The notes beneath the pieces are model-generated. The model saw only the letters and a program-made list of their open reading frames with translations, did no database searches and had not been told where the DNA came from. Positions 8,370 to 17,898 of a DNA stretch of 64,000 nucleotides are shown one piece after another (position 1 is the stretch's first letter; each line of letters starts with the position of its first letter). A program made the translations under genes and the position numbers. The stretch covers positions 118,841 to 182,840 of the forward strand of contig NZ_JABWQP020000011.1 of the NCBI RefSeq assembly GCF_014268505.2, written 5' to 3'. Source of the DNA: Pseudomonas khorasanensis. Its GTDB lineage: Bacteria; Pseudomonadota; Gammaproteobacteria; Pseudomonadales; Pseudomonadaceae.

Positions 8370-9470
8370 ATGGTCACGATCAAACGCATCTTGGGCGCCA
8401 CCGTGTGTGGGCTGACGCTGCTGGCCAGCGCCGTGCACGCCGAGCAACGCGAACTGCGGGTGTATAACTGGGCGGATTACATTCTGCCGTCGGTGCCCAA
8501 GGACTTCGCCGAGCAAAGCAAGATCAAAGTGACCTGGGACACCTTCGACACCAACGAATCCCTGGAAGCCAAACTGCTGACCGGCAACTCCGGTTACGAC
8601 CTGGTGGTGCCGTCGAACCAATTCCTCGAAACCCAGATCAAAGCGGGCGTTTTCCAGAAGCTCGACAAGTCGAAACTGCCGAATTGGCAACATCAGGATC
8701 CGGCGCTGCTCAAGTTGCTCGATGCCAACGACCCGGGCAACCAATACGGCATGCCTTACATGTACGGCACGGTGCTGATCGGCTTCAATCCGGCCAAGGT
8801 CAAGGCGGCTCTGGGCGACAATGCGCCGGTGGACAGCTGGGACCTGGTATTCAAGCCCGAGAACATGGAAAAGCTCAAGGCTTGCGGCGTAGCGATGCTT
8901 GATTCGCCATCGGAAATTCTGCCGCTGGCCCTGCATTACCTTGGCCTCGATCCGAACAGCCAGAACCCGGCAGACTACGAAAAGGCCAAGGCCTTGATGA
9001 TGAAGATTCGTCCGTACGTGACTTACTTCAACTCGGCCAAATACATGACCGACATTGCCAATGGCGACATCTGCGTGGCGATCGGTTATTCGGGCAGCTT
9101 CTACCAGTTCGGCAATCGTGCCAAAGAAGCGGGCAATGGCGTGGTGGTCGACTGGCGTTTACCGAAGGAGGGCGCGCCGATTTGGTTCGATACGTTCGCG
9201 ATTCCGAAAAGCGCGAAGAACGCGGCTGAAGCCCACGAATTCCTCAACCACTTGCTCGACCCGAAAGTGATCGCGCCGATCAGCGATTTCCTCGGCTACC
9301 CGAATGCCAACAAGGACTCGATGCCGCTGGTCAACAAGGACATCACCGACAACCCTAACCTGACACCGACCAGCGAAGCGCTGAAAACGCTTTATGTGGT
9401 GCAGCCGTTGCCGCAGAAAATGGAGCGGGTGCGGACTCGGGTGTGGACCAGTATCAAATCCGACAAATAA
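8370..9470 (+). CDS. Periplasmic polyamine-binding protein, PotF/SpuD-like (orphan)
   Basis: 366 residues from the ATG at 8370, which has GGGGAAA upstream and begins a clean signal peptide (MVTIKRILGATVCG...AVHA, cleavage about residue 24). The longer open frame upstream is not coding. The mature protein starts ELRVYNWADYILP and has GNSGYDLVVPSN and DICVAIGYSGSFYQ, typical of PotF/SpuD putrescine/spermidine binding proteins. No permease or ATPase genes are attached, so it must use transporter subunits encoded elsewhere or act as a sensor-linked binding protein. None of the five shared operators precedes it. Confidence 0.88.
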   Translation: MVTIKRILGATVCGLTLLASAVHAEQRELRVYNWADYILPSVPKDFAEQSKIKVTWDTFDTNESLEAKLLTGNSGYDLVVPSNQFLETQIKAGVFQKLDKSKLPNWQHQDPALLKLLDANDPGNQYGMPYMYGTVLIGFNPAKVKAALGDNAPVDSWDLVFKPENMEKLKACGVAMLDSPSEILPLALHYLGLDPNSQNPADYEKAKALMMKIRPYVTYFNSAKYMTDIANGDICVAIGYSGSFYQFGNRAKEAGNGVVVDWRLPKEGAPIWFDTFAIPKSAKNAAEAHEFLNHLLDPKVIAPISDFLGYPNANKDSMPLVNKDITDNPNLTPTSEALKTLYVVQPLPQKMERVRTRVWTSIKSDK

Positions 9471-9491
9471 GAAAACACCGTCATTCAGAAA

Positions 9492-9581
9492 TGTGGGAGC
9501 GAGCCTGCTCGCGGAAGCGGTGTGTCATTCAACGCCAATGTTGACTGATCCGGCGCTTCGCGAGCAGGCTCGCTCCCACAG
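9492..9581. repeat. REP pair (GTGGGAGCGAGC family)
   Basis: Inverted pair between two convergent genes (PotF-like and TerC), with arms TGTGGGAGCGAGCCTGCTCG and the reverse complement. Confidence 0.9.
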
Positions 9582-9589
9582 GTGTGGTG

Positions 9590-10564
9590 TCATTCCGTGC
9601 GGCCTTCACCCTCGCGGGTCGTCACCAGGCTCAGCAGCACCGACCCCAGAATCACCGACCCGACAATCGCCAGCGACCATTCCACCGGCATGTGGAACCA
9701 CGGCATCACCACCATCTTGCCGCCAATGAACACCAGCACGATCGCCAGTCCATATTTGAGCAGATGGAAGCGGTCCGCCATGTCCGCCAGCAGGAAGTAC
9801 AACGCCCGCAGGCCCATGATCGCGAAGATGTTTGAGGTAAACACAATGAACGGGTCGGTGGTCACGGCGAAGATCGCCGGGATGCTGTCGACCGCGAACA
9901 TCAGGTCGCTGGCTTCAATCAGCACCAGCACCAGAAACATCGGTGTCGCCCAGCGCACGCCGTTCTGCAGGACGAAAAACTTCTCGCCATGAAAGCCGCT
10001 GGTGATGCGCATGTGCCCGCGCACCCAGCGCAACAACGGATTCTTGTCCAGATCCGGTTGGTGATCAGCGAACACCAGCATCTTGATCCCGGTGATGATC
10101 AGGAACACGCCGAAGGCATACAGCAGCCATTCGAACTGCGATACCAGCCACACCCCGGCGAAGATCATTATCGCGCGCATCACGATCGCGCCGAGCACGC
10201 CGTACAGCAGCACACGCCGTTGCAATTCCGGCGGTACGGCGAAGTAGCTGAAGATCATCACGAAGACGAACATGTTATCGATCGACAGCGACTGCTCAAT
10301 CAGATAACCGGTGAGGAATTCCAGGGTCTTCTGCCGGGCGATCTCGCCGCCGAATTCGCCGTGCAGATACCACCAGAGCAATCCGGCGAAGCTCAGTGCC
10401 AACGAGCACCAGGCAATCACCCAGGCCAGGGCTTCGCGCACCGAAACCCGGTGCGCCTTGCGCCCGCCGAAAACAAACAAGTCCAAAGCCAGCATGGCCA
10501 GAACAAAGACGATGAAGGCACCCCACATCCAGGGTTCGCCGATATTGATATTCGTGGCAGGCAT
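9590..10564 (-). CDS. TerC-family integral membrane protein (Alx-like)
   Basis: 324 residues with seven to nine hydrophobic segments. The two conserved acidic TerC motifs are visible: EQSLSIDNMFVF near residue 88 and EASDLMFAVDSIPAI near residue 200, plus the basic loop between halves. Family members such as Alx are linked to manganese export and alkaline or tellurite stress. Alx in E. coli is governed by a yybP-ykoY RNA leader; I saw no such leader in the short upstream region, which is occupied mainly by a REP pair. Confidence 0.88.
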   Translation of the reverse strand: MPATNINIGEPWMWGAFIVFVLAMLALDLFVFGGRKAHRVSVREALAWVIAWCSLALSFAGLLWWYLHGEFGGEIARQKTLEFLTGYLIEQSLSIDNMFVFVMIFSYFAVPPELQRRVLLYGVLGAIVMRAIMIFAGVWLVSQFEWLLYAFGVFLIITGIKMLVFADHQPDLDKNPLLRWVRGHMRITSGFHGEKFFVLQNGVRWATPMFLVLVLIEASDLMFAVDSIPAIFAVTTDPFIVFTSNIFAIMGLRALYFLLADMADRFHLLKYGLAIVLVFIGGKMVVMPWFHMPVEWSLAIVGSVILGSVLLSLVTTREGEGRTE

Positions 10565-10625
10565 GTCACGCTCCCCTGTCTTGTTACTTGCAGTGTTATC
10601 GCTGATTCAACGGCAAGCGCACCCC

Positions 10626-10716
10626 CTGTGGGAGCGAGCCTGCTCGCGAATGCGGTGGAACAGTGAAGTTGAGGTTGCTGACCCACCGCGTTCGCGAGCA
10701 GGCTCGCTCCCACAGG
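10626..10716. repeat. REP pair (GTGGGAGCGAGC family)
   Basis: Inverted pair in the gap between the TerC gene start and the end of the AraC-family gene. Confidence 0.9.
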
Positions 10717-10823
10717 GATCATCTTCTCTTCTCGATCAAAGTCAGACGGGGCCATGCTAGCGACGGATTAAAGGCAAAGAAAAATCGTTTATTTCTGACT
10801 GATAGTTCGGCAAAAACGAAGTG

Positions 10824-11612
10824 TCAGCGAAAAAACTCCCCCGGCGTTTCGCCAAACTGCTGTCGAAATGCCGCAATGAAAGCCGACGTCGAGTCGTATC
10901 CGCAAGCCAATGCCACATCGGTGACGCGCTCACCTTTCTCCAAGGGCGTCAGCGCACCGAGCAGGCGCAGGCGCTGGCGCCATGCGCGGAAGGTCAGGCC
11001 GGTGTCGCGCAGAAACAAGCGCGTCAGCGTCTTTTCGGTGACGCCGAATTTTTCGCCCCAGTGGCTCAAAGTGGTCTGCTGTTCCGGGTGTTGTTCCAGG
11101 CTCTGGTAAATCTGCCGCAAACGCGGGTCCTGGGGCAGCGGCAGCATCAGGTCGATCGTTGGCGCGTCGGCCAGTTGGTCGAGGATTACCTGGGCCAGCC
11201 GTCCCTGCGGGCCGCTCTCGTCGTATTCCACCGGCACCTGACTGAACGCACGGATCAACTCCCTGAGCAGATCGCTGACGCCGAGCACATGGCAATGCTC
11301 GGCCGCCCACCCCGTGACGCTGCTTGCGATGTACAGGCTGCGCATCTCTGTGTGCGGTGCGCTGAAGACCCGATGCGGCACGCCGGCCGGAATCCACACT
11401 GCGCGTTCCGGCGGCGCGACGAAGCGGCCGACGCTGGTCTGGACTTCGAGCACGCCCTCAATCGCGTAAGACAATTGCACCCACGGATGACTGTGGCGTC
11501 GGGTCAGGGCGCGATTGGGCAGCGATTCCGTGCGCCCGTACAGCGGACGCGGCAGGCTTGGCAGCCCGGGAACACTGCGCCGGACGCTTTTTTCATGTCC
11601 TTTAGGCGGCAT
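10824..11612 (-). CDS. AraC-family transcriptional regulator
   Basis: About 262 residues from an ATG at 11612; the frame continues to 11678, so the start is uncertain. It has an N-terminal cupin-type sensing half (RRHSHPWVQLSYAIEGVLEV, WIPAGVPHRV) and two C-terminal HTH motifs of AraC type (LSHWGEKFGVTEKTLTRLF and VTDVALACGYDSTSAFIAAF), ending FGETPGEFFR. The histidine-rich cupin motif suggests a small-ligand or metal-dependent sensor. It is divergent from the symporter gene at 11687, its most likely target. Confidence 0.85.
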   Translation of the reverse strand: MPPKGHEKSVRRSVPGLPSLPRPLYGRTESLPNRALTRRHSHPWVQLSYAIEGVLEVQTSVGRFVAPPERAVWIPAGVPHRVFSAPHTEMRSLYIASSVTGWAAEHCHVLGVSDLLRELIRAFSQVPVEYDESGPQGRLAQVILDQLADAPTIDLMLPLPQDPRLRQIYQSLEQHPEQQTTLSHWGEKFGVTEKTLTRLFLRDTGLTFRAWRQRLRLLGALTPLEKGERVTDVALACGYDSTSAFIAAFRQQFGETPGEFFR

Positions 11613-11686
11613 CTTGTGGCTCTTCGGCGTTAGTCGGTAATTGTCAGTCACGTTAGAGTCGTCGCCACGCACTGGCAACCCCCCGG

Positions 11687-12694
11687 ATGAACATCATGAC
11701 GCGCCCACGTTTTTTGCCCGATAACTTCACCCTGACCTTGATTGGCGTTGTCCTGCTGGCAAGCTTTCTACCCGCCAGCGGGCAGGTCGCGGTCGGCTTC
11801 GGCTGGCTGACCAACATTGCCATTGCGCTGCTGTTTTTCCTGCATGGCGCCAAGCTTTCGCGCGAATCAATCATCGCCGGTGCCGGCCACTGGCGCCTGC
11901 ATTTGCTGGTGTTCGGCCTGACGTTTGTGTTGTTCCCGATTCTCGGGCTGGCGCTGAAGCCGCTGTTGTCACCGCTGATCGGCGATCAGCTGTACATGGG
12001 CATGCTCTATCTGTGCGCATTGCCGGCCACGGTGCAATCGGCCATTGCCTTCACCTCTCTGGCGCGGGGCAATATTCCTGCGGCAATCTGCAGTGCGGCG
12101 GCGTCCAGTTTGTTCGGAATTTTTCTAACCCCATTACTGGTGACGCTGTTGCTCAACGTCCACGGCGACGGCGCTTCGACCCTTGATGCGATCGTCAAAA
12201 TCAGCGTGCAATTGTTGCTGCCATTCATTGCCGGGCAGATCGCTCGACGCTGGATCGGCGCGTGGGTAGGGCGCAACAAGAACTGGCTGAAATTTGTCGA
12301 TCAGGGTTCGATTCTGTTGGTGGTCTACGGCGCGTTCAGCGAGGCGGTCAATGGAGGCATCTGGCAGCAGATTCCATTGTTCGAGCTGCTGGGACTGGTG
12401 GTGGTCTGCTGCATTTTGTTGACCCTGGTATTGCTGGCTTCGACCTTGCTGAGCAAAGCTTTTGGCTTCAATCAGGAAGACCGCATCACCATCCTGTTCT
12501 GCGGCTCGAAAAAGAGCCTGGCCACCGGCGTGCCGATGGCGCAAGTGCTGTTTGCCGGCAGCACCATTGGCGTGTTGATCCTGCCGCTGATGCTGTTCCA
12601 TCAGATTCAGCTCATGGTTTGCGCGGTGTTGGCGCAGCGCTACGCGAAACGGCCGGAGTCGGTGCCGGATCTGATGGCGCAGGTTGATCCGTGA
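11687..12694 (+). CDS. Bile acid:Na+ symporter-family protein (YfeH/SBF-like)
   Basis: 335 residues with about ten hydrophobic segments. RPRFLPDNFTLTLIGVVLLA, LFFLHGAKLSRESI and the late FCGSKKSLATGVPMAQVLF motif are typical of the YfeH subgroup of the SBF/ASBT superfamily (PF13593). Substrates of this subgroup are not established; organic anions carried with sodium are usual. The start may be 11687 or the ATG at 11696. It is divergent from the AraC regulator, with about 75 bases between starts. Confidence 0.85.
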   Translation: MNIMTRPRFLPDNFTLTLIGVVLLASFLPASGQVAVGFGWLTNIAIALLFFLHGAKLSRESIIAGAGHWRLHLLVFGLTFVLFPILGLALKPLLSPLIGDQLYMGMLYLCALPATVQSAIAFTSLARGNIPAAICSAAASSLFGIFLTPLLVTLLLNVHGDGASTLDAIVKISVQLLLPFIAGQIARRWIGAWVGRNKNWLKFVDQGSILLVVYGAFSEAVNGGIWQQIPLFELLGLVVVCCILLTLVLLASTLLSKAFGFNQEDRITILFCGSKKSLATGVPMAQVLFAGSTIGVLILPLMLFHQIQLMVCAVLAQRYAKRPESVPDLMAQVDP

Positions 12695-12745
12695 CATCCG
12701 TACTCCGACATGAGAATAGGCAAGCCCTTTGTCGTGTTGGCAGTT

Positions 12746-13918
12746 CTACATTTTCGCCAGCGCCTGCGCCAGGTCTGCGCGAAGATCGTTGACGTCTTCA
12801 ACCCCGACCGACAGCCGCACCAAACCGTCACCGATCCCCAATTTTGCGCGGGTCTCGGGCGGGATGGTCGCGTGGGTCATGATCGCCGGGTGCTCGATCA
12901 GGCTTTCCACACCGCCCAGACTTTCCGCCAAAGCAAAGATCTTCACGTTCTCCAAAAACCGCCGTGCGCCGGCCAGATCGCTGTTCAGATCAACAGAAAT
13001 CATCCCGCCAAAACCAAGCATCTGCCGCTTGGCCAACTCATGCTGCGGGTGCGACTCAAGGCCCGGATAGTAGACGCGCTTGACCTGCGGTTGCTGCTCA
13101 AGCCACTGCGCCAGATCCAGTGCATTGCTGCAGTGGCGCTCCATGCGCAGCGCAAGGGTTTTTACCCCGCGCAATGTAAGGAACGCATCGAACGGCCCGG
13201 AAATTGCGCCGACGGCGTTTTGCAGAAAACCAAGCCTTTCGGCCAGTTCGGCGTTCTGTCCGACCACGGCAATACCGCCGATCACGTCAGAGTGACCGTT
13301 GAGGTATTTGGTGGTCGAGTGCAGCACGATATCGAAACCCAACTCCAGCGGCCGCTGAATGTACGGGCTGGCGAAGGTGTTGTCGGCAACGCAGATGATG
13401 CCCCGATCGCGGCAGATGCGGGCGATCGCGGCGAGGTCCGACAGGCTTAGCAGCGGGTTGGTCGGTGTCTCGACCATGACCATGCGCGTGTCGTCCCGCA
13501 GCGCGGCTTCGAAGGCTGAGAGATCAGTCAGGTCGACATAGCTGAAGCGATGCCCGGCGCTGCGCTGGCGAACCTTGTCGAACAGGCGGAACGTGCCGCC
13601 GTACAGATCGTTGCCGGAAATGACGTGGGAGCCGGCATCGATCAGTTCCAGCACCGTGGAAATCGTTGCCAGCCCCGAGGCGAAGGCGAACGCCCGCGTG
13701 CCACCCTCAAGGTCGGCGACGCAGCGCTCCAGCGCGAAGCGCGTCGGATTGTGCGAGCGGCCATAGTCGAAACCCTTGTGCACGCCGGGGCTGTCTTGCA
13801 GGTAGGTCGAATTGGCGTAGATCGGCGGCATCAGTGCGCCAGTGGTCGGGTCCGGTTCCTGCCCGGCGTGGATCACCCGGGTCGCGAAGCCTTGGGATTT
13901 ATCGTCGTGCTGACTCAT
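12746..13918 (-). CDS. Cystathionine gamma-lyase (trans-sulfuration PLP enzyme)
   Basis: 390 residues of the Cys/Met-metabolism PLP family. The PLP-lysine motif is LHSTTKYLNGHSD, with YGRSHNPTR near residue 50 and SLGGVESLIEHPA near the C-terminus. In second position of an operon with cystathionine beta-synthase (ATGA overlap at 13915-13918), it should cleave cystathionine to cysteine, 2-oxobutyrate and ammonia. Cystathionine gamma-synthase has very similar sequence, so the assignment to the lyase rests on the operon partner. Confidence 0.87.
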   Translation of the reverse strand: MSQHDDKSQGFATRVIHAGQEPDPTTGALMPPIYANSTYLQDSPGVHKGFDYGRSHNPTRFALERCVADLEGGTRAFAFASGLATISTVLELIDAGSHVISGNDLYGGTFRLFDKVRQRSAGHRFSYVDLTDLSAFEAALRDDTRMVMVETPTNPLLSLSDLAAIARICRDRGIICVADNTFASPYIQRPLELGFDIVLHSTTKYLNGHSDVIGGIAVVGQNAELAERLGFLQNAVGAISGPFDAFLTLRGVKTLALRMERHCSNALDLAQWLEQQPQVKRVYYPGLESHPQHELAKRQMLGFGGMISVDLNSDLAGARRFLENVKIFALAESLGGVESLIEHPAIMTHATIPPETRAKLGIGDGLVRLSVGVEDVNDLRADLAQALAKM

Positions 13919-15291
13919 GCAAGGGATCTCCGTAATTGGTTGAGCATGTCGGTGCGAGTGATCAGGCCGTGGAAGCCGGAGGCGTCAGCGATGATGGCGA
14001 CAAGGCCACGGCTGAGCACCGATTCCAGCTCGGCCAGGGTCGCAGCCGGGGCAAGGGTTTGCAGTTTGTCGGTCATCACGCTGGACACCGACTGACTGAA
14101 GCGCGCGGCGTCCTCGTGCACGCCCAGCAGAATGTCGGACTCATCGATCACCCCCACCAGTTGCTTGCCTTCGACCAGCACCGGCAGTTGCGAAACGTCT
14201 GCCAGGCGCATGCGCTGGAACGCGGTCAGCAGGGTGTCGTCGGGGCCGACGCTGATCACCCGGCCGTCCTCGAAACGTCGAGCGATCAGATCGCGCAGAT
14301 CGCCATAGCCTTTGCGTTGCAGCAGACCCTGATCGGTCATCCACTGGTCGTTGTAAACCTTCGACAGGTAGCGCGTGCCGGTGTCGCAGACAAAACTCAC
14401 CACGCGTTTGGGCTCGGTCTGTTCGCGGCAATACCGCAGCGCGGCGGCGAAGAGGGTGCCCGTCGATGAACCGCCGAGAATGCCTTCAGCCTTGAGCAAC
14501 TGGCGGGCGTGATCGAAGCTTTCTGCATCGCTGATCGAGTAGGCGTGGCGCACGCTGGACAGGTCGGTGATCGAGGGAATGAAGTCCTCGCCGATGCCTT
14601 CGACTGCCCAGGAACCGGGCGTCGGCAGGGTGCCGTCGCGGCTGTATTGCGCCATCACCGAACCGACCGGATCGGCCAGGACCATTTCCAGATCCGGTTG
14701 CACACGTTTGAAAAAACGGCTCAGCCCGGTCAGCGTCCCGGCCGAACCGACGCCGACCACGATGGCGTCCAGATCGTGCTCGGTCTGCGCCCAGATCTCC
14801 GGGGCGGTGCTGCATTCGTGGGCCAGGGGGTTGGCCGGATTGTTGAATTGGTCGGCGAAGAAGGCGCCGGGAATGTCTTTGGCCAAACGCGCGGCGACGT
14901 CCTGGTAATACTCGGGATGGCCCTTGCCGACATCGGAACGGGTGATGTGCACTTCGGCGCCCATGGCCTTCAAGTGCAGGACTTTCTCGGTGGACATTTT
15001 GTCCGGCACCACCAGCACCACGCGATAGCCCTTGGCGCGGCCAACCAGCGCCAGACCGAGACCGGTGTTGCCGGCCGTGGCCTCGACGATGGTGCCGCCC
15101 GGTTGCAGCCGGCCGTCACGTTCGGCGGCGTCGATCATCGCCAGACCGATACGGTCCTTGATCGATCCGCCGGGGTTTTGCGATTCAAGTTTGAGAAACA
15201 GTGTGCACGGCCCGGTATCGAAGCGGGTCACGCGTACCAAGGGTGTATTGCCGATTAGCCCAAGCACGGCAGGGCGGGAATCTTTCGACAT
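13915..15291 (-). CDS. Cystathionine beta-synthase with C-terminal CBS pair
   Basis: 458 residues from the ATG at 15291 (GGAAACCGAC just upstream); an upstream in-frame ATG at 15324 gives an unlikely extension. The N-terminal fold-II PLP domain has GNTPLVRVTRF, the PLP lysine in NPGGSIKDRIG and EATAGNTGLGLA; the C-terminal part from about residue 335 contains two CBS motifs. It condenses serine with homocysteine to give cystathionine, the first step of reverse transsulfuration. It overlaps the gamma-lyase gene by four bases and is divergent from metE, so the two homocysteine-consuming routes face each other across a 218-base gap. Confidence 0.9.
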   Translation of the reverse strand: MSKDSRPAVLGLIGNTPLVRVTRFDTGPCTLFLKLESQNPGGSIKDRIGLAMIDAAERDGRLQPGGTIVEATAGNTGLGLALVGRAKGYRVVLVVPDKMSTEKVLHLKAMGAEVHITRSDVGKGHPEYYQDVAARLAKDIPGAFFADQFNNPANPLAHECSTAPEIWAQTEHDLDAIVVGVGSAGTLTGLSRFFKRVQPDLEMVLADPVGSVMAQYSRDGTLPTPGSWAVEGIGEDFIPSITDLSSVRHAYSISDAESFDHARQLLKAEGILGGSSTGTLFAAALRYCREQTEPKRVVSFVCDTGTRYLSKVYNDQWMTDQGLLQRKGYGDLRDLIARRFEDGRVISVGPDDTLLTAFQRMRLADVSQLPVLVEGKQLVGVIDESDILLGVHEDAARFSQSVSSVMTDKLQTLAPAATLAELESVLSRGLVAIIADASGFHGLITRTDMLNQLRRSLA

Positions 15292-15409
15292 GTCGGTTTC
15301 CTTCGGTGAGTCTTGGCGCTTCATGCGCAGGCAAACTTCTCAAAAGCAACATAGGCCTGGATGCCAGTGCCCGCAACTCAAAAAGTCGCTGGCCCGAGGA
15401 AATGGGTGC

Positions 15410-15430
15410 ATGAATAAAACTTGTGTTCAT
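15410..15430. promoter_or_regulatory. Inverted repeat in the cbs-metE divergent region
   Basis: ATGAATA-N7-TGTTCAT, an imperfect inverted repeat with TGAA/TTCA cores spaced as in a LysR-type (T-N11-A like) site. MetR is a LysR regulator of metE in other proteobacteria, but no metR gene is present in this window, so this is a weak candidate only. Confidence 0.3.
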
Positions 15431-15509
15431 CAGGAATATATTGAGTTTGTCTCATTCAAGGGCGATGCCGACAATGGCCACCATCGAATAAGCACTGGAG
15501 TTGTTTGTC

Positions 15510-17798
15510 ATGGCACTGGCCCATTCCCTTGGATTTCCGCGCATCGGCCGCGACCGCGAACTGAAGAAAGCGCAGGAGGCGTTCTGGAAGGGAGAACTGA
15601 ACGAGGCGGGCCTGCGCGACGTCGGTCGGGCGTTACGTAAGGCTCATTGGGACCTGCAGAAAAACGCTGGCATCGATTTGCTGCCGGTGGGGGATTTCGC
15701 CTGGTACGACCAGGTCCTGACTCATTCGCTGATGTTCGGTGTGATCCCCGAGCGCTTCCGCCCGCACGACGGCAAGGCTACGCTGCAAACCTTGTTTGGC
15801 ATGGCCCGTGGCGTCAGCGGCGATTGCTGCGGCGGCGCCCACGCCCAGGAAATGACCAAGTGGTTCGACACCAACTACCACTATCTCGTGCCTGAGTTCA
15901 GCGCCGATCAACAGTTCCACTTGGGTTGGGAACAGCTGTTCGAAGAAGTCGAAGAAGCCCGGGCTCTGGGTCATAACGTCAAGCCGGTGGTGCTCGGCCC
16001 GTTGACGTATCTGTGGCTGGGCAAGGCCAAAGGCGCCGAGTTCGACAAGCTGGAACTGCTTGATCGCGTGCTGCCGCTGTACGGCCAGATCTTCGCCCGG
16101 TTGGCGGCACTGGGTGTGGAGTGGGTGCAAATCGACGAACCGATTCTGGTGCTCGATCTGCCGCAGGACTGGAAGAATGCGTTCGAACGGGCCTACAACC
16201 AGATTCAGCGTGACCCGTTGAAAAAACTGCTCGCCACCTACTTTGGCGGTCTGGAAGAGAACCTTGGTCTGGCGGCGAACCTGCCGGTCGACGGCCTGCA
16301 CATCGATCTGGTGCGCGCCCCGGACCAGTATCCGACCATCCTCGATCGTCTGCCAGCCTACAAGGTGCTGTCGCTGGGTGTGGTCAACGGCCGGAACGTC
16401 TGGCGTTGCGATCTGCAAAACGCCTTGGCCACCTTGCGTCATGCGCATGAGCGATTGGGCGATCGCTTGTGGGTCGCGCCGTCCTGCTCGTTGTTGCACT
16501 GCCCGGTCGATCTCGGCCGTGAAGACACGCTCGATGCCGAACTGAAAAGCTGGCTGGCGTTCGCCGTGCAGAAGTGCGAGGAGGTTGCTGTGCTTGCCCA
16601 GGCCGTCAGCCAGCCTGAGGCGCCGCACGTGCTGCGGGCATTGGCGCGAAGCCGGTCGGTGCAGACCAGTCGCGCGGCCTCGCCGCGCATTCACAAACCG
16701 GCCGTGCAAGCACGCGTGTCGGCGATCACGGGGAGGGATGCTCAGCGTCAATCGCCGTTCGCTCAACGTATTCGCCAACAGCGCGCCGGACTTGATCTGC
16801 CGCTGTTTCCGACCACCACCATCGGTTCGTTCCCGCAGACCACAGCGATCCGGTTGGCGCGCCAGGCATTCAAGCAAGGCAAACTCAGCGAGGCCGATTA
16901 CACCGACGCGATGCACACTGAAATCCGCCATGCCGTGGAGATTCAGGAACGCCTCGGTCTGGATGTGCTGGTGCACGGTGAGGCCGAGCGCAACGACATG
17001 GTCGAATACTTTGCCGAGCACCTCGACGGCTATGCTTTTACCCGGTTCGGCTGGGTGCAAAGCTACGGCTCGCGCTGCGTGAAACCGGCGGTGATTTTCG
17101 GCGACCTCAGCCGCCCGCACGCCATGACGGTCGAGTGGATCCGCTACGCTCAGGGCCTGACGGGCAAAGTCATGAAAGGCATGCTGACCGGCCCGGTGAC
17201 GATGCTGATGTGGTCGTTTCCACGGGAAGATATCAGCCGTGAAACGCAGGCGCGGCAACTGGCGCTGGCCATCCGCGACGAAGTGCTCGACCTGGAAGCG
17301 GCGGGGATCAGGATCGTCCAGATTGACGAAGCGGCGTTCCGCGAGGGTTTGCCGTTGCGGCGGGCGCATTGGCAGACCTATCTGGACTGGGCGACCGAAG
17401 CGTTCCGTTTGTGCACCTCCGGTGTGCGGGACGAAACCCAGATCCACACGCACATGTGCTACAGCGAATTCAACGATGTCATCGAGTTGATCGCGGCAAT
17501 GGATGCCGATGTGATCACCATCGAAACCTCGCGTTCCGACATGGAGCTGCTCGACGCCTTTGAAGCGTTCGCCTACCCGAACGACATCGGCCCAGGCGTC
17601 TATGACATCCATTCGCCACGGATTCCCGATGTGGCGCAAATGGTCAATTTGTTGCGCAAGGCCGCGCAGCGCATTCCGGTCGAGCGCTTGTGGGTCAACC
17701 CGGATTGCGGCTTGAAAACCCGTGGCTGGCCGGAGACCGAAGCGGCGTTGGTGCACATGGTCAGCGCTGCCCGGCAACTGCGCAAAGAGTGGGCGTGA
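15510..17798 (+). CDS. metE: Cobalamin-independent methionine synthase
   Basis: 762 residues from ATG 15510 (MALAHSLGFPRIG). The upstream ATG at 15501 is less likely because the family begins at this motif. It transfers the methyl group of 5-methyltetrahydropteroyl-triglutamate to homocysteine. Two (beta-alpha)8 halves are visible: the N-terminal half, and the catalytic half opening LPLFPTTTIGSFPQT near residue 428. Zinc ligands are seen as His648 and Cys650 in HTHMCYSEF and Cys733 in NPDCGLKTRGW. No cobalamin riboswitch is visible before it, although one controls the importer 4 kb downstream. Confidence 0.95.
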   Translation: MALAHSLGFPRIGRDRELKKAQEAFWKGELNEAGLRDVGRALRKAHWDLQKNAGIDLLPVGDFAWYDQVLTHSLMFGVIPERFRPHDGKATLQTLFGMARGVSGDCCGGAHAQEMTKWFDTNYHYLVPEFSADQQFHLGWEQLFEEVEEARALGHNVKPVVLGPLTYLWLGKAKGAEFDKLELLDRVLPLYGQIFARLAALGVEWVQIDEPILVLDLPQDWKNAFERAYNQIQRDPLKKLLATYFGGLEENLGLAANLPVDGLHIDLVRAPDQYPTILDRLPAYKVLSLGVVNGRNVWRCDLQNALATLRHAHERLGDRLWVAPSCSLLHCPVDLGREDTLDAELKSWLAFAVQKCEEVAVLAQAVSQPEAPHVLRALARSRSVQTSRAASPRIHKPAVQARVSAITGRDAQRQSPFAQRIRQQRAGLDLPLFPTTTIGSFPQTTAIRLARQAFKQGKLSEADYTDAMHTEIRHAVEIQERLGLDVLVHGEAERNDMVEYFAEHLDGYAFTRFGWVQSYGSRCVKPAVIFGDLSRPHAMTVEWIRYAQGLTGKVMKGMLTGPVTMLMWSFPREDISRETQARQLALAIRDEVLDLEAAGIRIVQIDEAAFREGLPLRRAHWQTYLDWATEAFRLCTSGVRDETQIHTHMCYSEFNDVIELIAAMDADVITIETSRSDMELLDAFEAFAYPNDIGPGVYDIHSPRIPDVAQMVNLLRKAAQRIPVERLWVNPDCGLKTRGWPETEAALVHMVSAARQLRKEWA

Positions 17799-17898
17799 CG
17801 CCTACACGCCATCCCCCTGTAGGAGTTGCGATGCTTGCGAGATTTTTGGCAGCCCCATTGTTAAGGTGGTCAGCCGTTGTCCAGGTATTCTCTGCTAC

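Noticed and set aside
10565..10823. yybP-ykoY manganese riboswitch for the TerC gene
   Set aside because: The gap is mostly a REP pair, and the typical paired internal loops of the leader were not found.
15633..17777. Long minus-strand open frame opposite metE
   Set aside because: GC-rich genes leave long antisense frames; metE has all its zinc ligands, and the antisense protein is His/Arg/Gln-rich without any family pattern.
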